NCBI GenBank assembly: GCA_004151065.3
Contig: NWUY0304621126.1
Coordinates: 1-23,386, forward strand
Source of the DNA: Larix sibirica
Taxonomy: Eukaryota; Streptophyta; Pinopsida; Pinales; Pinaceae
Reading direction: 5' to 3'
Length of the DNA stretch: 23,386 bases
Positions 1-9,400 of this stretch are shown in pieces (position 1 is the stretch's first letter; the number at the start of each line of letters is the position of its first letter). Below the pieces are notes generated by a model. It saw only the letters and a program-made list of their open reading frames with translations. It was not told the origin of the DNA and did no database searches. A program made the position numbers and the translations under genes.

Positions 1-770
1 GTCACTCAATTGAATAAGCAGTTGTGTCAATTGTTCAATTAGGTGACCAAATCACAATGTGCACTCACTTCCACAACATTGCTAGTGTCCGTGGTTTCTT
101 TAATGGTGTAACAAAGAAAAGTTTAATGATTTAAAGGCTCTAATAACTAATGAATTTGTGGATATAATGCACTATGAATAGGATTAGATACAAGAGTCTC
201 CAGTCATCCTATATATGCCTCCTTACACTCCCACACCACCCAACGCTTTAACACCATTCAATATATAATTGTGTAATATAAATTATAAAATGAACATAAT
301 AAAGAATATGTTCATTACTAAAAGCCCATGAGAAGAGGCTGCGTGGGAATGAGGCACTAAATTGATCCACTCATGCCTAATAAAATAGAGGGACCCAACA
401 TGAAAATAATCCTATCTCTCTTCAACTCCAATGGAATCACTTTAGCATTCATGGTGGAAAAACAAAAACTACTCAATGGTAGTGTTCTCCTCATAAACGA
501 CTGGGGATTTTTCTATTACTCTTCCATGCAACATGCTCAACATAGCCTACTGCAGCTCACTCCTGAGCTATAGGAAATGCCTTCTATCAATATACTCCAC
601 ATATAATTTTATCCAGCAATCGGGATCCAAGGTAAGACACATCGTCGGAACCATTAGACTGGAATATTTTAGATATAAAATCGAAATATCTCTCTAGATC
701 ATTTTAATCACACTTATATAATACGTCCCCCTCTAATATGCTCCGAAACCCCTCTATGATTCTACGTGAC
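1..770. other. Spacer with no recognisable gene
   Basis: The stretch is AT-rich and uncharacterised. A 66-codon plus-strand open frame at 373-573 starts with ATG. Its product has no domain, signal or family that I recognise, and the length is within chance expectation for this composition. The minus strand across it is broken by stops. I call it non-coding. Confidence 0.6.
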
Positions 771-820
771 ATTGCCTAGCTTGTTTGGTCCTCACCTTGC
801 CTAGCTGCTTTTGTCCTAAC
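771..820 (+). repeat. Two-copy 25-bp tandem repeat
   Basis: Two adjacent 25-bp units, 771-795 and 796-820, both carry TTGCCTAGCT near the start and a TCCTNAC end. They differ at several positions, so this is an old local duplication. Confidence 0.6.
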
Positions 821-1499
821 CTTCACCTTCAACTTGGGGCTTTCATACGGGAGGGGAGGATGGGAACCCTTTACTAGCTCTCTACCCTCCTTAGTCAGGA
901 TGGGGAGCTATATCGCCCACTGGCCCTTATCGCGCATTATCTTATATTAGATTAAATATAGCCTCTCATATGCTTTTGACGAGGACGCCTTTTACGAGAG
1001 TTCTTGGGCTTATAAGCCTACCCTAATACCACTGTAAAGGTTTCTGCTACAGAGAATGCGAAAAGGTTGGCCTTCCTTCCTTGAGAAGTAAACAATGAAT
1101 TAATTCATTTGCGGATTCACCCTGCTATTTTGAACACGTAAACTGCCTTGCCCTCCCTTTAGTCAAGCAAGCCTTGACCTATTTTGTTTTTTATTAATCA
1201 CGAAGCTTTTCTCTTTCTTAAGTAAGGCCATAAAGCTAAAGCATAGCTCTGCTCAGGTAATGTTGGCTTCTTTTCACCCGGTAATAGCTCTGCTCTTTGA
1301 GGGGAAGAAATAAAATAGTAAGGTTATCCCTTTCACCGGCACAGGACTAATTTAGGGGAAAAATATAGGTATAACCCAGGTACGGAGTGCTCGACCAAGG
1401 GAGAGGAAAGACAGTATTAAAGTAGTAATTATTGTCCCTGTTGCCTTTGCTTTTGCCTCTACAGAATGGAAGGGGAGGTCCAAATTCTGTCTTTCGAGA
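821..1499. other. Spacer with a perfect palindrome
   Basis: There is no gene that I can support. At 1094-1109 lies a 16-bp perfect palindrome, AATGAATTAATTCATT. The left half of the stretch is rich in C and T. Overlapping minus-strand frames at 1347-1633 encode low-complexity peptide in two registers at once, which argues against a real protein. Confidence 0.55.
1154..1176 (+). repeat. Dispersed AGTCAAGCAAGC-type motif, copy 1
   Basis: The core CCCTTTAGTCAAGCAAGC recurs, diverged, at 14467-14493 and 16611-16638. A CCTTGC or similar pyrimidine run precedes two of the three. From memory, sequences of this type are frequent in plant mitochondrial spacers. That recollection is part of the reason for the mitochondrial assignment. 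Confidence 0.5.
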
Positions 1500-2275
1500 G
1501 CGAGAGGAAGGAACTTCTGTTCGTGATAGAGATCCAGTCCTAGGTCCCACCACTCCTGTGCCAGTTCCAGATACGGGTGATTTATATTATGATCTTGAAC
1601 CAGAACCAGCACCAATGGCAAGGAAAGCACCACCTGGAGCAGATCCAGTACCAGTATAGGAAAAGGTAAAGGCTACGGTATCTAAAGCAGTTTTATACCC
1701 AGGAGCAGGCCCAGTTACGGATCCATTACCTACAGAGGCACAAGTTGGGGGTAGCTAGAGCATTAGCAACAGGAGTTTTACCAGTTTAAGCACCACCCCC
1801 CCAGTAGCAGCATATGATCTATCAGTGTCATAGAAAGAAGAAGCACCTATAGCGCCTAGAGTAAGGACAGGTACACCAGTTGGTTCAGTAGTTCCAGAAG
1901 TAGCACCGATAAACACATTCGCCGCAACTACCTCGACCGGATCGACACCCAGTACCTATCAATGTGCCAGGCGTCGTTTAAGCTCTAGTGCCAGATCGAG
2001 ATGCATATATAAATCCATATATATATAGAGCAAGATTCTTATATATATTAATATCCGTAGCTAACAGTACCAAAACAGTTTCACTAGCACCAGTACTAGT
2101 AATAAAGCCAAAAGCAAGGATAGCAGCAGTTCTTTTAGGAGTTTCAGTAGTAGATACAGTAGAAAATCCAGCAGAAGCAGGGTGTATGGAGCAACGGGAA
2201 GGTAGGAACACAGTAAGCACAGGTAGCAGAGAAGGTTTAGGCAAAGCCAGATACGGAAGCTAGGAGGGGAAGGAA
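1500..2275 (+). repeat. Codon-phased low-complexity tract 1 (CCA/GTA/GCA-rich)
   Basis: The stretch is built largely of imperfect triplets and hexamers such as CCAGTA, CCAGTT, GCACCA and GTAGCA, with the triplet register held over long distances. In one plus frame the first part reads as a Pro/Val/Ala-rich peptide (for example TTPVPVPDTG). Further on, with stops, it reads as a Ser/Arg-rich peptide near 2110-2200 (SSRYSRKSSRSR). Several stop codons interrupt it, and minus-strand frames (1978-2244, 2061-2300) are open too, as expected of a triplet repeat. A real but decayed repetitive protein is possible. Slippage-grown low-complexity DNA is the simpler reading. Tracts at 7134-7340 and 15960-16611 appear related. 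Confidence 0.6.
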
Positions 2276-2690
2276 AAGCAGGTCGCCGATAAAGGGACAT
2301 TTGCAGAATACTTAAGTTCGATTTGTGGTGTCAACAGAATGTGATCCGATTTCATTATATACAATATGAAATGCCCGTAATGATCAGTATCAGGGGTGCC
2401 AGAGCAGTAAAACTGTAAATAATATTTGAACTAAGAATCAATTAAGAAAGCAGCAGCATAGCTTCTATTCCATATATTGACCGGAGCCTGTTATGACTTA
2501 TATCTCTTTTATGCATCCATAGCCACCGATCTAGGCAGCCAATTCTGGATAGTGATAGGCTATTTGAATAACCATATATTTTGTTGTCTGTGTGAGATAA
2601 AGCCTGCGCATTTTCAATCTCTGCAATGTTACAGTAGCTTTTCTATATCTGTGATGACAACAACAGACTAGACTAGAGGCTTTCCACAGT
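2276..2690. other. Spacer, nothing recognised
   Basis: This is mixed-composition sequence. A 64-codon open frame at 2477-2671 has no recognisable features and is probably chance. Confidence 0.55.
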
Positions 2691-2693
2691 TAG

Positions 2694-2996
2694 TCAGCAG
2701 CATCCCCACAGATTTATATAAGGTATCCTATTACCATTTGCGCCATTAACTCTGTAATTACCCCGGTAAGTAACTACACAAGTAAGACTTGAACGACCGG
2801 TGTATCCATTTATCCACAACCCGTCTAAGAAACTGAAGTCCATTTGATACCCACATATCACCCTACAAGCAGATTTGACAGTCTCTCTACTTTTGTGTTC
2901 AAGTGTAGGACAGATAAGGGTTGGGGGTAAGCCTTCTGTCACATTTGCCAAGACATCCACATACTCCCATCAATCCTTTGCACCACAAGTATTCCA
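2694..2996 (-). pseudogene. Unrecognised open stretch, possible degraded coding fragment
   Basis: Reading minus from about 2996, one frame runs through a single stop (near 2970) and then stays open for 88 codons to 2694. It begins at a GTG triplet, not an ATG. The peptide is compositionally protein-like, not repetitive, with four Cys in the open part and segments such as EGLPPTLICPTLEHKS and FLDGLWINGYTGRSS. I do not recognise the family. The normal amino-acid mix, in a window where most frames are low complexity, suggests a remnant exon or transposon piece. No catalytic or binding motif is identifiable, and chance remains possible. Confidence 0.3.
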
Positions 2997-2999
2997 TAA

Positions 3000-3517
3000 T
3001 GCTCTAAAATGTATAACTATTCTTTAATGCAAGGAAAAAGGTGCCACATACATCAACTTCAAATATCACCACTACAGACTGATAAAAGGATACATAGATA
3101 GACACATAAAAGCGTGCATACAGAACTTATATCCCCATCTACTTAGAGCATATAATTTGAATTTTATAAAGGCCCTCCATATTAGAACCTCTTTTCATTT
3201 CAATTGGATGCCAAGATTGGCCATGTGGTCTGCTGCTGAGTCTCCCTCTCTATATATTTTTTATATCTGATTGGGAAAACCTATTAATTACTTGGCATGA
3301 ATCCATTATGATAGTTTCAGTTGTTCAGGCGGAGGGAGGGTTCAGGAGGAGTCCCCAGATAGAGGTTCAGGGGGAAGTCCCGAGAAGGAGAGGAGCATAG
3401 GGCGGAGCAAAGGGTCCACCACGTTCGGGAGGGATCAGAGCAAAAAATAAGGACACAAAGTTTGTTACGTATGCCTTGGATTAGTATTTATTGTTATAAC
3501 AACCATGAATACTCTAC
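3000..3517. other. Spacer, purine-rich towards the end
   Basis: No gene is visible. From about 3328 the plus strand becomes strongly purine-rich (GGAGGGAGGG, GAAGGAGAGGAG), which begins the belt extending to about 4130. Confidence 0.5.
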
Positions 3518-3541
3518 GGGAGCCGAGCCGGGAGCCGAGCC
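3518..3541 (+). repeat. Exact 12-bp tandem duplication
   Basis: GGGAGCCGAGCC is repeated exactly twice, at 3518-3529 and 3530-3541. The related word CCGAGCCCAAGC follows near 3612. Confidence 0.85.
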
Positions 3542-4200
3542 ATAAGAGTGTTACCAAGGAAGAGCGAACCAAGTAAAGAGCAAAAGATTTGTGTTTGAAA
3601 GGGCGAACCCAACCGAGCCCAAGCTAGTCAATATATTTTGTGCAGGACCAGTTCAAGTCAAGTTCAGGCTGGCCATCAGAGTTCAGGCTGGCTGGCCCCA
3701 AGGATATTGATTTTCTTATTTACTTAGGAGAGGAGACCATTAGTGAAGGAACCTTGCCTCATAACAAAACATATCGGACCAATATAAAGGAAAAGGCTGG
3801 GAAGGCAGCAGGACAGCAGGTTTACTTACCAAGCAATGCCAACTAAGGAAATGTCTTGCCAAGTATCATTATTTTAATAAAGGCCGAAGCCCAAGCCGGG
3901 TCGTTAGTTCCCCTCCCTCATTGATTAGTATACGGCACAAAGAATAAAAGAAAGGATGGATGGGTGAAAGACAGGCAGCCAGGTTAATAAAGTAGACGGG
4001 GTCAAATACGGGGTCGAAGTATACCAGGGGCGAAGAAGGAAGTAAGGGTCGAAGTAGATAGGCAGGAAAGGCGAAAGGATGGCTTACAGACAAGCAGCAG
4101 GCTATCTTGATAACAGGCAAACAAGCTAATAAACTGGTTCAGCATCCAGGTCAAAGAGCAGTTTAGTCTCGTTCAACCTAGTTTCCCATCCAACAAGTAT
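3542..4200. other. Purine-rich spacer
   Basis: A 68-codon open frame at 3640-3846 covers two diverged copies of GTTCAGGCTGGC (about 3662 and 3680) and has no recognisable domain. From 3860 to 4120 GAAG/GGTCGAAG words recur, for example GGTCGAAGTA at about 4012 and 4048. I see no supportable gene. Confidence 0.5.
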
Positions 4201-4255
4201 AACATCCCAATTGTCTCTACCATATTATTTCTTATTATAGCTACTACTATTACGT

Positions 4256-4284
4256 TATTTAGTAGAAATAATTGCTACTAAATA
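4256..4284. other. Perfect 10-bp stem-loop
   Basis: TATTTAGTAG (4256-4265) pairs fully with CTACTAAATA (4275-4284) around a 9-nt AT-rich loop. There is no flanking gene, so no terminator or processing role can be assigned. Confidence 0.7.
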
Positions 4285-5146
4285 CTATATTTCATTCTAT
4301 CACGCGTATATACTTAGTAATATAGACAGACCTAAGTACCCTTAAGGAAAGAAAGAAAGATGGCCCCGGAGCTCAGCTTTGCAAAACTATTCTAAATAAA
4401 AAAAGCGTAATTACATATATAAATAATTACTGGAATAACTTAGTTATTGGACACTCCCACTGATCGGCGAGGTTCAATATTGATTCGCAGGCGTTTCCAA
4501 TGCGCCTCCTTCCTCCTTTAATTCCATTCAATCAACGTACCTATTATCTTCCCCTCAAATTTGACGTGAATCCGTCCATCATAATTACTCACTTCCCCAT
4601 TCGAGCTGGAGATCTAAAGTTGCCGGGCAAGCTGGATGTATTGTCGGAAGGTGGGATCCCCATTCCTGTAGACTAGTTCATTACCGAGTTAAAGAAAGTA
4701 AGATTACGGGACCCCGGATCACAACCTTAGGTAGGCATCTCCCTCACCTTACAACTAATATAGCTACTTCCACAGGAGAGCAGAGGAATGAATGTTTGGC
4801 CAGGCCAATTTAGCTCTCCGATAGAAGGTGCAGGAGGGGAAATAAATAGTAGGGGCCGCCTCTCCATACCATCCGGTTTAGGAGCATGCTTTCGGAAGGA
4901 ACCCATCTCCTATAGTTATTCAACCGGCAACAACTAGATTTATAATCGGCGTTAGTTCAACCAGAAGCCGGAGAGAAGTTCACACGGAAAGGTCCTTATA
5001 AACTCTATTCATCTTTCTTGCCTCCCATACCCATCCTTTATTTTAGTTCAATTATCTCGGCCTACCCTTATGTATTGTCGGAAGGAAGGAAGGAATTTAT
5101 TTCCAGCAATGCTATCTAACGAGTTTGATTGGCCTAACGGGTTGGA

Positions 5147-5215
5147 TTTTCACTATTGATTGTTTGGCTCCTCATCCGAGTTTTTCACTATTGATTGTTC
5201 GGCTTCCCATCCTAG
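5147..5215 (+). repeat. Two-copy 35-bp tandem repeat
   Basis: The unit starting TTTTCACTATTGATTGTT at 5147 recurs at 5182, 35 bp later, with four or five substitutions over 34 bp (TGGCTC versus CGGCTT region). The period matches that of the large array at 8.07-8.75 kb, but the unit sequence is different. Confidence 0.8.
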
Positions 5216-5436
5216 TTTATTAGTTGTCTACTCCCTCCCAACCGGAAATAAACGAGGAGCCAGCCTCTCACTTCCAGGAATGGCCAACGAGGAGCAGCAT
5301 TCTTAAGTTCCTTCCATCAACTGAGCATGCTTTCATCCTCCAACTCTAGGCTAGTCTACAGTTCTACTCCCTTGCTAATTATTGCCCAGTTAAGGCCTAG
5401 ACAGGTAGGGGCCTCACTCCTGCAGGCAGTAGGGCC

Positions 5437-5461
5437 TTTTTGAAACGGGGGGTTTCAAAAA
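5437..5461. other. Perfect 10-bp stem-loop with G5 loop
   Basis: TTTTTGAAAC (5437-5446) pairs with GTTTCAAAAA (5452-5461) around a GGGGG loop, and further A residues follow to 5464. It resembles a terminator or an mRNA-end hairpin, but no gene lies upstream on either strand. Confidence 0.65.
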
Positions 5462-5887
5462 AAAGGATGGTCCAGCCAGCTAAAAATAGAATCTAGTTGT
5501 CTTGCCTCCCACCCATGGTCCAGCTAATACACTCTATTCTTCTTGCTCTCACCCCCGGTGGTAATTAAGTATGGGTCCCTTCCTTCCGGATAGAAACTTT
5601 CTTCTTGCCTGGGGCCCTACCTGGTAGAGGATATATTGCTTTCCGGATGGCATTATAGAACTCTCTATCCTTCGAGCTTGCCTTCGATCCAGCTTTAGTT
5701 TCTGATCATGAAGTGGACCGCTCTGAAGCTGAGATAGGAAGTTCTTTGGCCTCCCAAGTTCCTTATTAGCTGTCCGGACCTGCCTTCCAACGTGTAGATT
5801 CCAATGCGAGGACTTTCTTCCATCCAGTTAGAGCTCAGAGACCAGAGAGAATTGTGGGAGGCCCAGAGTAATTGAGCTAAGGAAAGC

Positions 5888-6110
5888 GGGGGTATCCTGT
5901 CTAACCAAAAGTTGAACTAACAGATACTTTCAAAACAGGGAAGGGTTACAAACATTATAAACATTGTTCAACTGTATTATGAGAAGCTGAGAATCCAGAT
6001 AAACACGAAGGGGATAGACGTGAAACTGGAGGGCATCAACAAGTAAGCCAACCACAACATCGTATTCTGCCTGGTTATTGGTAAAAGAGTAAGCACCCAA
6101 ACTCCCAAGC
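5888..6110 (-). mobile_element. LTR-retroelement RNase H fragment (Ty3/gypsy-type)
   Basis: On the minus strand the frame ending at 5930 contains TNNQAEYD followed by LRVYLDSQLLIIQLNNVYNV and a CNPSLF end. This is the conserved core of the plant Ty3/gypsy-type RNase H, in which a T/S-N-N-x-A-E-Y block is followed by a D-S-Q/E block. The stop at 5930 sits where a Tyr is usual, and similarity (KYLLVQLLVRQ) appears to continue past it to about 5890. Only about 60-70 residues remain. The N-terminal strands, reverse transcriptase and integrase are absent or unrecognisable. The two visible acidic landmarks are the E of AEY and the D of DSQ. It is a dead scrap, presumably of nuclear origin if the host molecule is organellar. 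Confidence 0.75.
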
Positions 6111-6900
6111 AACAAAAGATCGGAGAAGAAGAAACGTAGCCGGAATGTGAAAATGTGGTGGGAACGTAAGAAATGCAACATAGCTTAGATGGGATTGCCA
6201 ACTTATTGCCTTTCTCTTCTTTGTTCCCGATGATGCTTTAGGCTCCAATGTGAACGTATGACATAATACACGAGTCAAACAACGAAGTGCAATCATATCA
6301 ATTGGGCTCATTTCGTACATAATTTGCCGGGTAGGTTAGTTCTTGTCCCATAATGTTATCCCTGTTTTTTTGTGCCCTATCGTGGGGTATATTGACGTAC
6401 CTTTTTATTATAGGAAGCCATTGTGATGTCCGAATCCTACTCGAAAGCTCATTAAGCGTTTGGGGGAAAATCTCTACTTTCTTCCTCCATTGAGACTGAT
6501 TGTATACTAAATGTAATTTCCCTAGCAATAATAGCTCAGCTAACGCCATCTTTAGATTACCCCTGTTATACGTTGCGCCGAAAACGCCTTTGACACAACG
6601 CTTACGATCCAGTTTGAACTTGTGTCAATATTGAAATCCCTCCTTCTCCAGTTGATGTGCCCTTTCTAGCTCAATCCCAACACCTCCCCCCCTCCTTAAT
6701 CCTAAGTGCTTCACTCCCACCTTAATCTTAAACTTGACCATCTATCTTTGTTCACTGACTTTAATAAAAAATTGAAAGGTGCTTTCTAACTTTGTAATAC
6801 CGAGCGCACACATGACTTTCATATAACTCTTTAAACATATAGAGTTCTTTCGCCTTCAACATTGGGTGACTTATTGACTGATTTCTTCGTTTTCCTATTG
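6111..6900. other. Spacer between retroelement RNase H scrap and possible primer site
   Basis: Minus-strand frames at 6075-6320 (81 codons) and 6298-6549 (83 codons) show no gag, protease, reverse transcriptase or integrase motifs that I recognise. If the primer site at 6903-6914 belongs to the same element, most of its body has been lost here. Otherwise this is unrelated filler. Confidence 0.45.
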
Positions 6901-6902
6901 CA

Positions 6903-6914
6903 GTTCTGATACCA
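6903..6914 (-). other. Possible retroelement primer binding site (initiator tRNA-Met type)
   Basis: The minus strand reads TGGTATCAGAAC, matching the plant LTR-retrotransposon primer site TGGTATCAGAGC except at one position. It is on the same strand as, and about 0.8 kb upstream of, the RNase H fragment, which is the right order. The bases before it (TTTATATA) would be the LTR end, but no clear CA terminus or second LTR is visible. Confidence 0.35.
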
Positions 6915-7133
6915 TATATAAATACCAACACTTTACTTGAGCTAAAGTATAAAATCTGGAGCTAGCAAGAGCATAGTGATAAGAATCTGTCCCGGTTTTG
7001 ATTACATCATTTAATTACGCACATTACATCACTCGGTGATTCCATGGCCATTTGACCAGTAGCAGAGAAATAGTTATCAGTGGCAGACCAAGAGCTCTAA
7101 ATAAAATGTGGTAGGTATAAGTGGAGACTTGAT

Positions 7134-7340
7134 CTACACCGATGCACCTAGAGACGGAAGAAGGGATGCATCTGGGTCTCGATCATAAGGAACTGGATAA
7201 GGAACTGGGTAAACCGGAGATCTACTTCTACTAGGTAAACTATAAGTGCTTCTACGGATGCTTCTGGACGGACTAGATCTTTTGCTATAACTACTCCTGT
7301 GGGGTATGGATCTTTGACTGAAGTTACTGTACGGGCGGCC
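7134..7340 (-). repeat. Codon-phased low-complexity tract 2
   Basis: The minus strand reads in one frame as a Ser/Arg-rich peptide (SSYSKRSSPSRSIRRSTYS) running into PVYPVPYPVPYDRDPD. It includes an exact 12-bp tandem duplication at 7185-7208 (plus strand ATAAGGAACTGG twice). The plus-strand module GGATGCATCTGGGTCTCGA (7164-7182) recurs at 16593-16611 with two mismatches, which links this tract to tract 3. The open frame extends to 7439 (101 codons), but its N-terminal part is ordinary and unrecognised. Confidence 0.55.
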
Positions 7341-7439
7341 TTTCAAGTAGGTACGGGTACAATGTATTATGAGGTTATGTATGAGCCATGTATGAGGTTG
7401 TTTGATCTCCCTGTATTTTATATTGGTTCTCTCTTTCAT

Positions 7440-7764
7440 TCCTATTTCTAATTTGAAGTGTATGGTAAAAATAATAGTGAATAAGATAAGGAATATTGGC
7501 TAACGAGGAAAACATGGGATGGGCTAAGAGTCAATGTATAGGCGATAAGAATAAATGACAAGATGGGTTGAGTATACGAGTTGTATAATCCTAGCTTTCT
7601 ATTTCTAAGTGTAGTTATAAGAGTACAGTATGCTTTTATTCCGTTTATAGTAATAGATTTCTTCTAAGGGATAAATTAACTAATCTGATTATAAGGGATA
7701 GCTGAACTAATATAGCTAGGGGTTCCAAGGAGTGAAGTTATATTGATCTAACATGAGAGTACTG
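7440..7764. other. AT-rich spacer
   Basis: No gene is visible. Words such as TTATAAGGGATA, CTATTTCTAA and GTTATAAGAGTA recur loosely. This may be a more decayed extension of the repeat array that follows. Confidence 0.4.
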
Positions 7765-7940
7765 ATTCTTTCGCTTATAAACGGTATGTTTGTAAAGAGT
7801 ATAGTCCTTTATATAGTATTATTAATCAATGCAATAGTCTCTATAGTGAGTAACTTATTCCTTTGTTTTAGTAGTTCCTAATATCTAATGATCTAAGAGG
7901 AGTATAGTCCTTTGTATTGCCTTATTATAGGATGCATCTA
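7765..7940 (+). repeat. Degenerate repeat of about 35 bp spacing (ATAGTCCTTT units)
   Basis: Related starts lie at 7801 (ATAGTCCTTTATATAGTA), 7834 (ATAGTCTCTATAGTGAGTA), 7870 (AGTAGTTCCTAATATCT) and 7904 (ATAGTCCTTTGTATTGCC). The spacings are 33, 36 and 34 bp. The period is close to that of the array at 8068-8752, but the consensus differs. Confidence 0.45.
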
Positions 7941-8067
7941 AAAAGTGTAGTTGGGAAAGTTTAATGAAGTGCCCTTCCCTAAGAATTCCCTAGCGACAAG
8001 ATACTGGTTCTATGGTATATCTTCTATGAACTAGGAATAAGATAATAGTCTATTCTATATAGACACT

Positions 8068-8752
8068 GGTAAATTCTATTGCATTAATCCGGCATTATAG
8101 GCGGTAAATTCATAAATAAAGAACGACGCGTTATCCCGGTAAATATATAGCAATAACCTAGCGTTTACTGGTAATTTATCCTTCAAGAGCCTGGCGATGT
8201 AGCTGGTAATTTGACCGTTTAAAGCTGGCATTATAGTAGCTGGGTTATTTGACTAGTTAGCGCGGCATTTCTTTTGAAATTTATAGTAAACGAACGTGGC
8301 CTATTAGTAGTCAATTCTACTTTAATAAACTGGCATTATGCTATAAGATTGACCTTCAATAACCTGGTCGTAGGCTTGGGAATTTATCTTGCACTTAGTG
8401 GCTGGGTGCATCTGGTCAATTATCCAGCACAAACATGGCATTTTAGTTATAAATAATCCGCATATTGGTAAATTCGAACTAAATAACCTGCCCTATACCG
8501 GTTTTTTCATTTATATGCATTAAGCTTTGTGTGTCTGGAATATTTCACTTCTAAACCTAGCAATTTACTGGTCAATTTCGTAGCACGAACGTGGCATGAA
8601 ACTGTAATGAACTGGTTCATTATACAGCAATAACCTATCCCGAAACTGGTAAATTCTCACAAATAACCGGCACCTCATGTGCGGAAGATTTACCTTAAAG
8701 AACCTTGCCATTAGGTTGGAAAATGATGCTGAAGTAAGCTGGCATTATAAAC
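8068..8752 (+). repeat. Degenerate tandem array, about 20 units of about 35 bp
   Basis: Units begin GGTAAATT or a close variant and usually carry an AATAACCTGGCATTATAG-like second half. Starts I mapped are 8068, 8103, 8138, 8170, 8205, 8243, 8276, 8309, 8343, 8378, 8414, 8467, 8500, 8537, 8570, 8614, 8648, 8683 and 8718. Most spacings are 32-38 bp. Extra partial pieces lie at 8449-8466 and 8604-8613. Many neighbours differ at about a third or more of their sites, so the array is old. The period is not a multiple of three and stops are common. The 60-codon frame at 8274-8456 is a by-product. A weak further unit may start at 8034. Confidence 0.85.
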
Positions 8753-9041
8753 CTAAATTATACTTTTTATCTAACTTATTATTTGTTATTACATCATTAA
8801 GTCATAATATTACTTATGTCCTAACATAACTTCATAAACATAAAGTGACTTAATGAACCAAGTACAATATTTAATCACCTTTATATTTATTTATTACACT
8901 AACATCTCTGACACACCTATTATGGATTACAGGACTAAATAACTATATGAAAAAATCCAACAAACACTCCCAATCTAAAAACAGCTTCATAAAAGATGGG
9001 CTATCAAATCTGTAGAAGCCAAATGAATTAGGAGATACCAA
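8753..9041. other. AT-rich spacer before the LINE fragment
   Basis: There is no gene. The composition changes abruptly from the array. Similarity to the LINE fragment becomes visible only from about 9042. Confidence 0.5.
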
Positions 9042-9400
9042 TATACATGGAAAGCTCACTCGTCCTTTAAAACCAAGGCACTTAGTTGGTTGCTACTCAG
9101 CTAGACCCTGATGGTTAAAGAAAGACTTCACCATTCATATTTAACAGATGATTGCTATGTTATTTGCCGCAAAACAGAGACTGTCAAGCATGTGTTATGA
9201 GAGGGCAGAGTTGCCTGAGTATTCACAAATGAGTTCACTCTTAATATGCTATCATTTTTGTTAGACCTCTTCATTGGAAAGGGGTCATTTTGGGAGAGGT
9301 GGATGATCAAAAAGTATTGCAGAGCAATATGGAACACTGTAAGGTCAATAGAAATCTCCTTTTTTATAGAAAATAAGATAAAGCTACTTTTGATGAGGAT
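9042..9400 (+). mobile_element. LINE reverse-transcriptase C-terminal fragment (zf-RVT type)
   Basis: One plus frame from 9042 to about 9400 reads, with three stops, as the zinc-binding region found after the reverse transcriptase of plant LINEs. FKTKALSWLLL fits the usual P-x-x-K-x-F-x-W block. C-x3-C at 9153-9167 is followed by KTETVKHVL at about 9171-9197, fitting the C-x-x-C...ET-x-x-H pattern. The final Cys is replaced (EGR in place of EC), and one extra residue sits between the first two Cys. SIEISFFIENKIKL near 9344-9390 resembles the W-x-I-W-x-E-R-N block. The stops at about 9075, 9198 and 9216 fit decay. Polymerase and endonuclease parts are absent. Confidence 0.7.

Larger units (their letters stand above)
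4480..5890. other. Pyrimidine-rich spacer with short duplicated words
   Basis: No gene is recognised. The block contains repeated words: ATGTATTGTCGGAAGG exactly at 4636-4651 and 5070-5085; GAGCATGCTTTC near 4881 and 5322; and CTTGCCTCCCA near 5019 and 5502. Such patchwork is typical of spacer built from repeated copying of short pieces. Confidence 0.55.

Noticed and set aside
1347-1659. Overlapping open frames on both strands
   Set aside because: Several registers are open at once because of low-complexity triplet composition, not coding.
8274-8456. 60-codon open frame
   Set aside because: It lies wholly inside the 35-bp array, whose period shifts frame every unit, so it is a by-product.
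8068-8752. CRISPR-like array
   Set aside because: The units are contiguous and degenerate with no conserved repeat/variable spacer alternation, and no cas genes are present.
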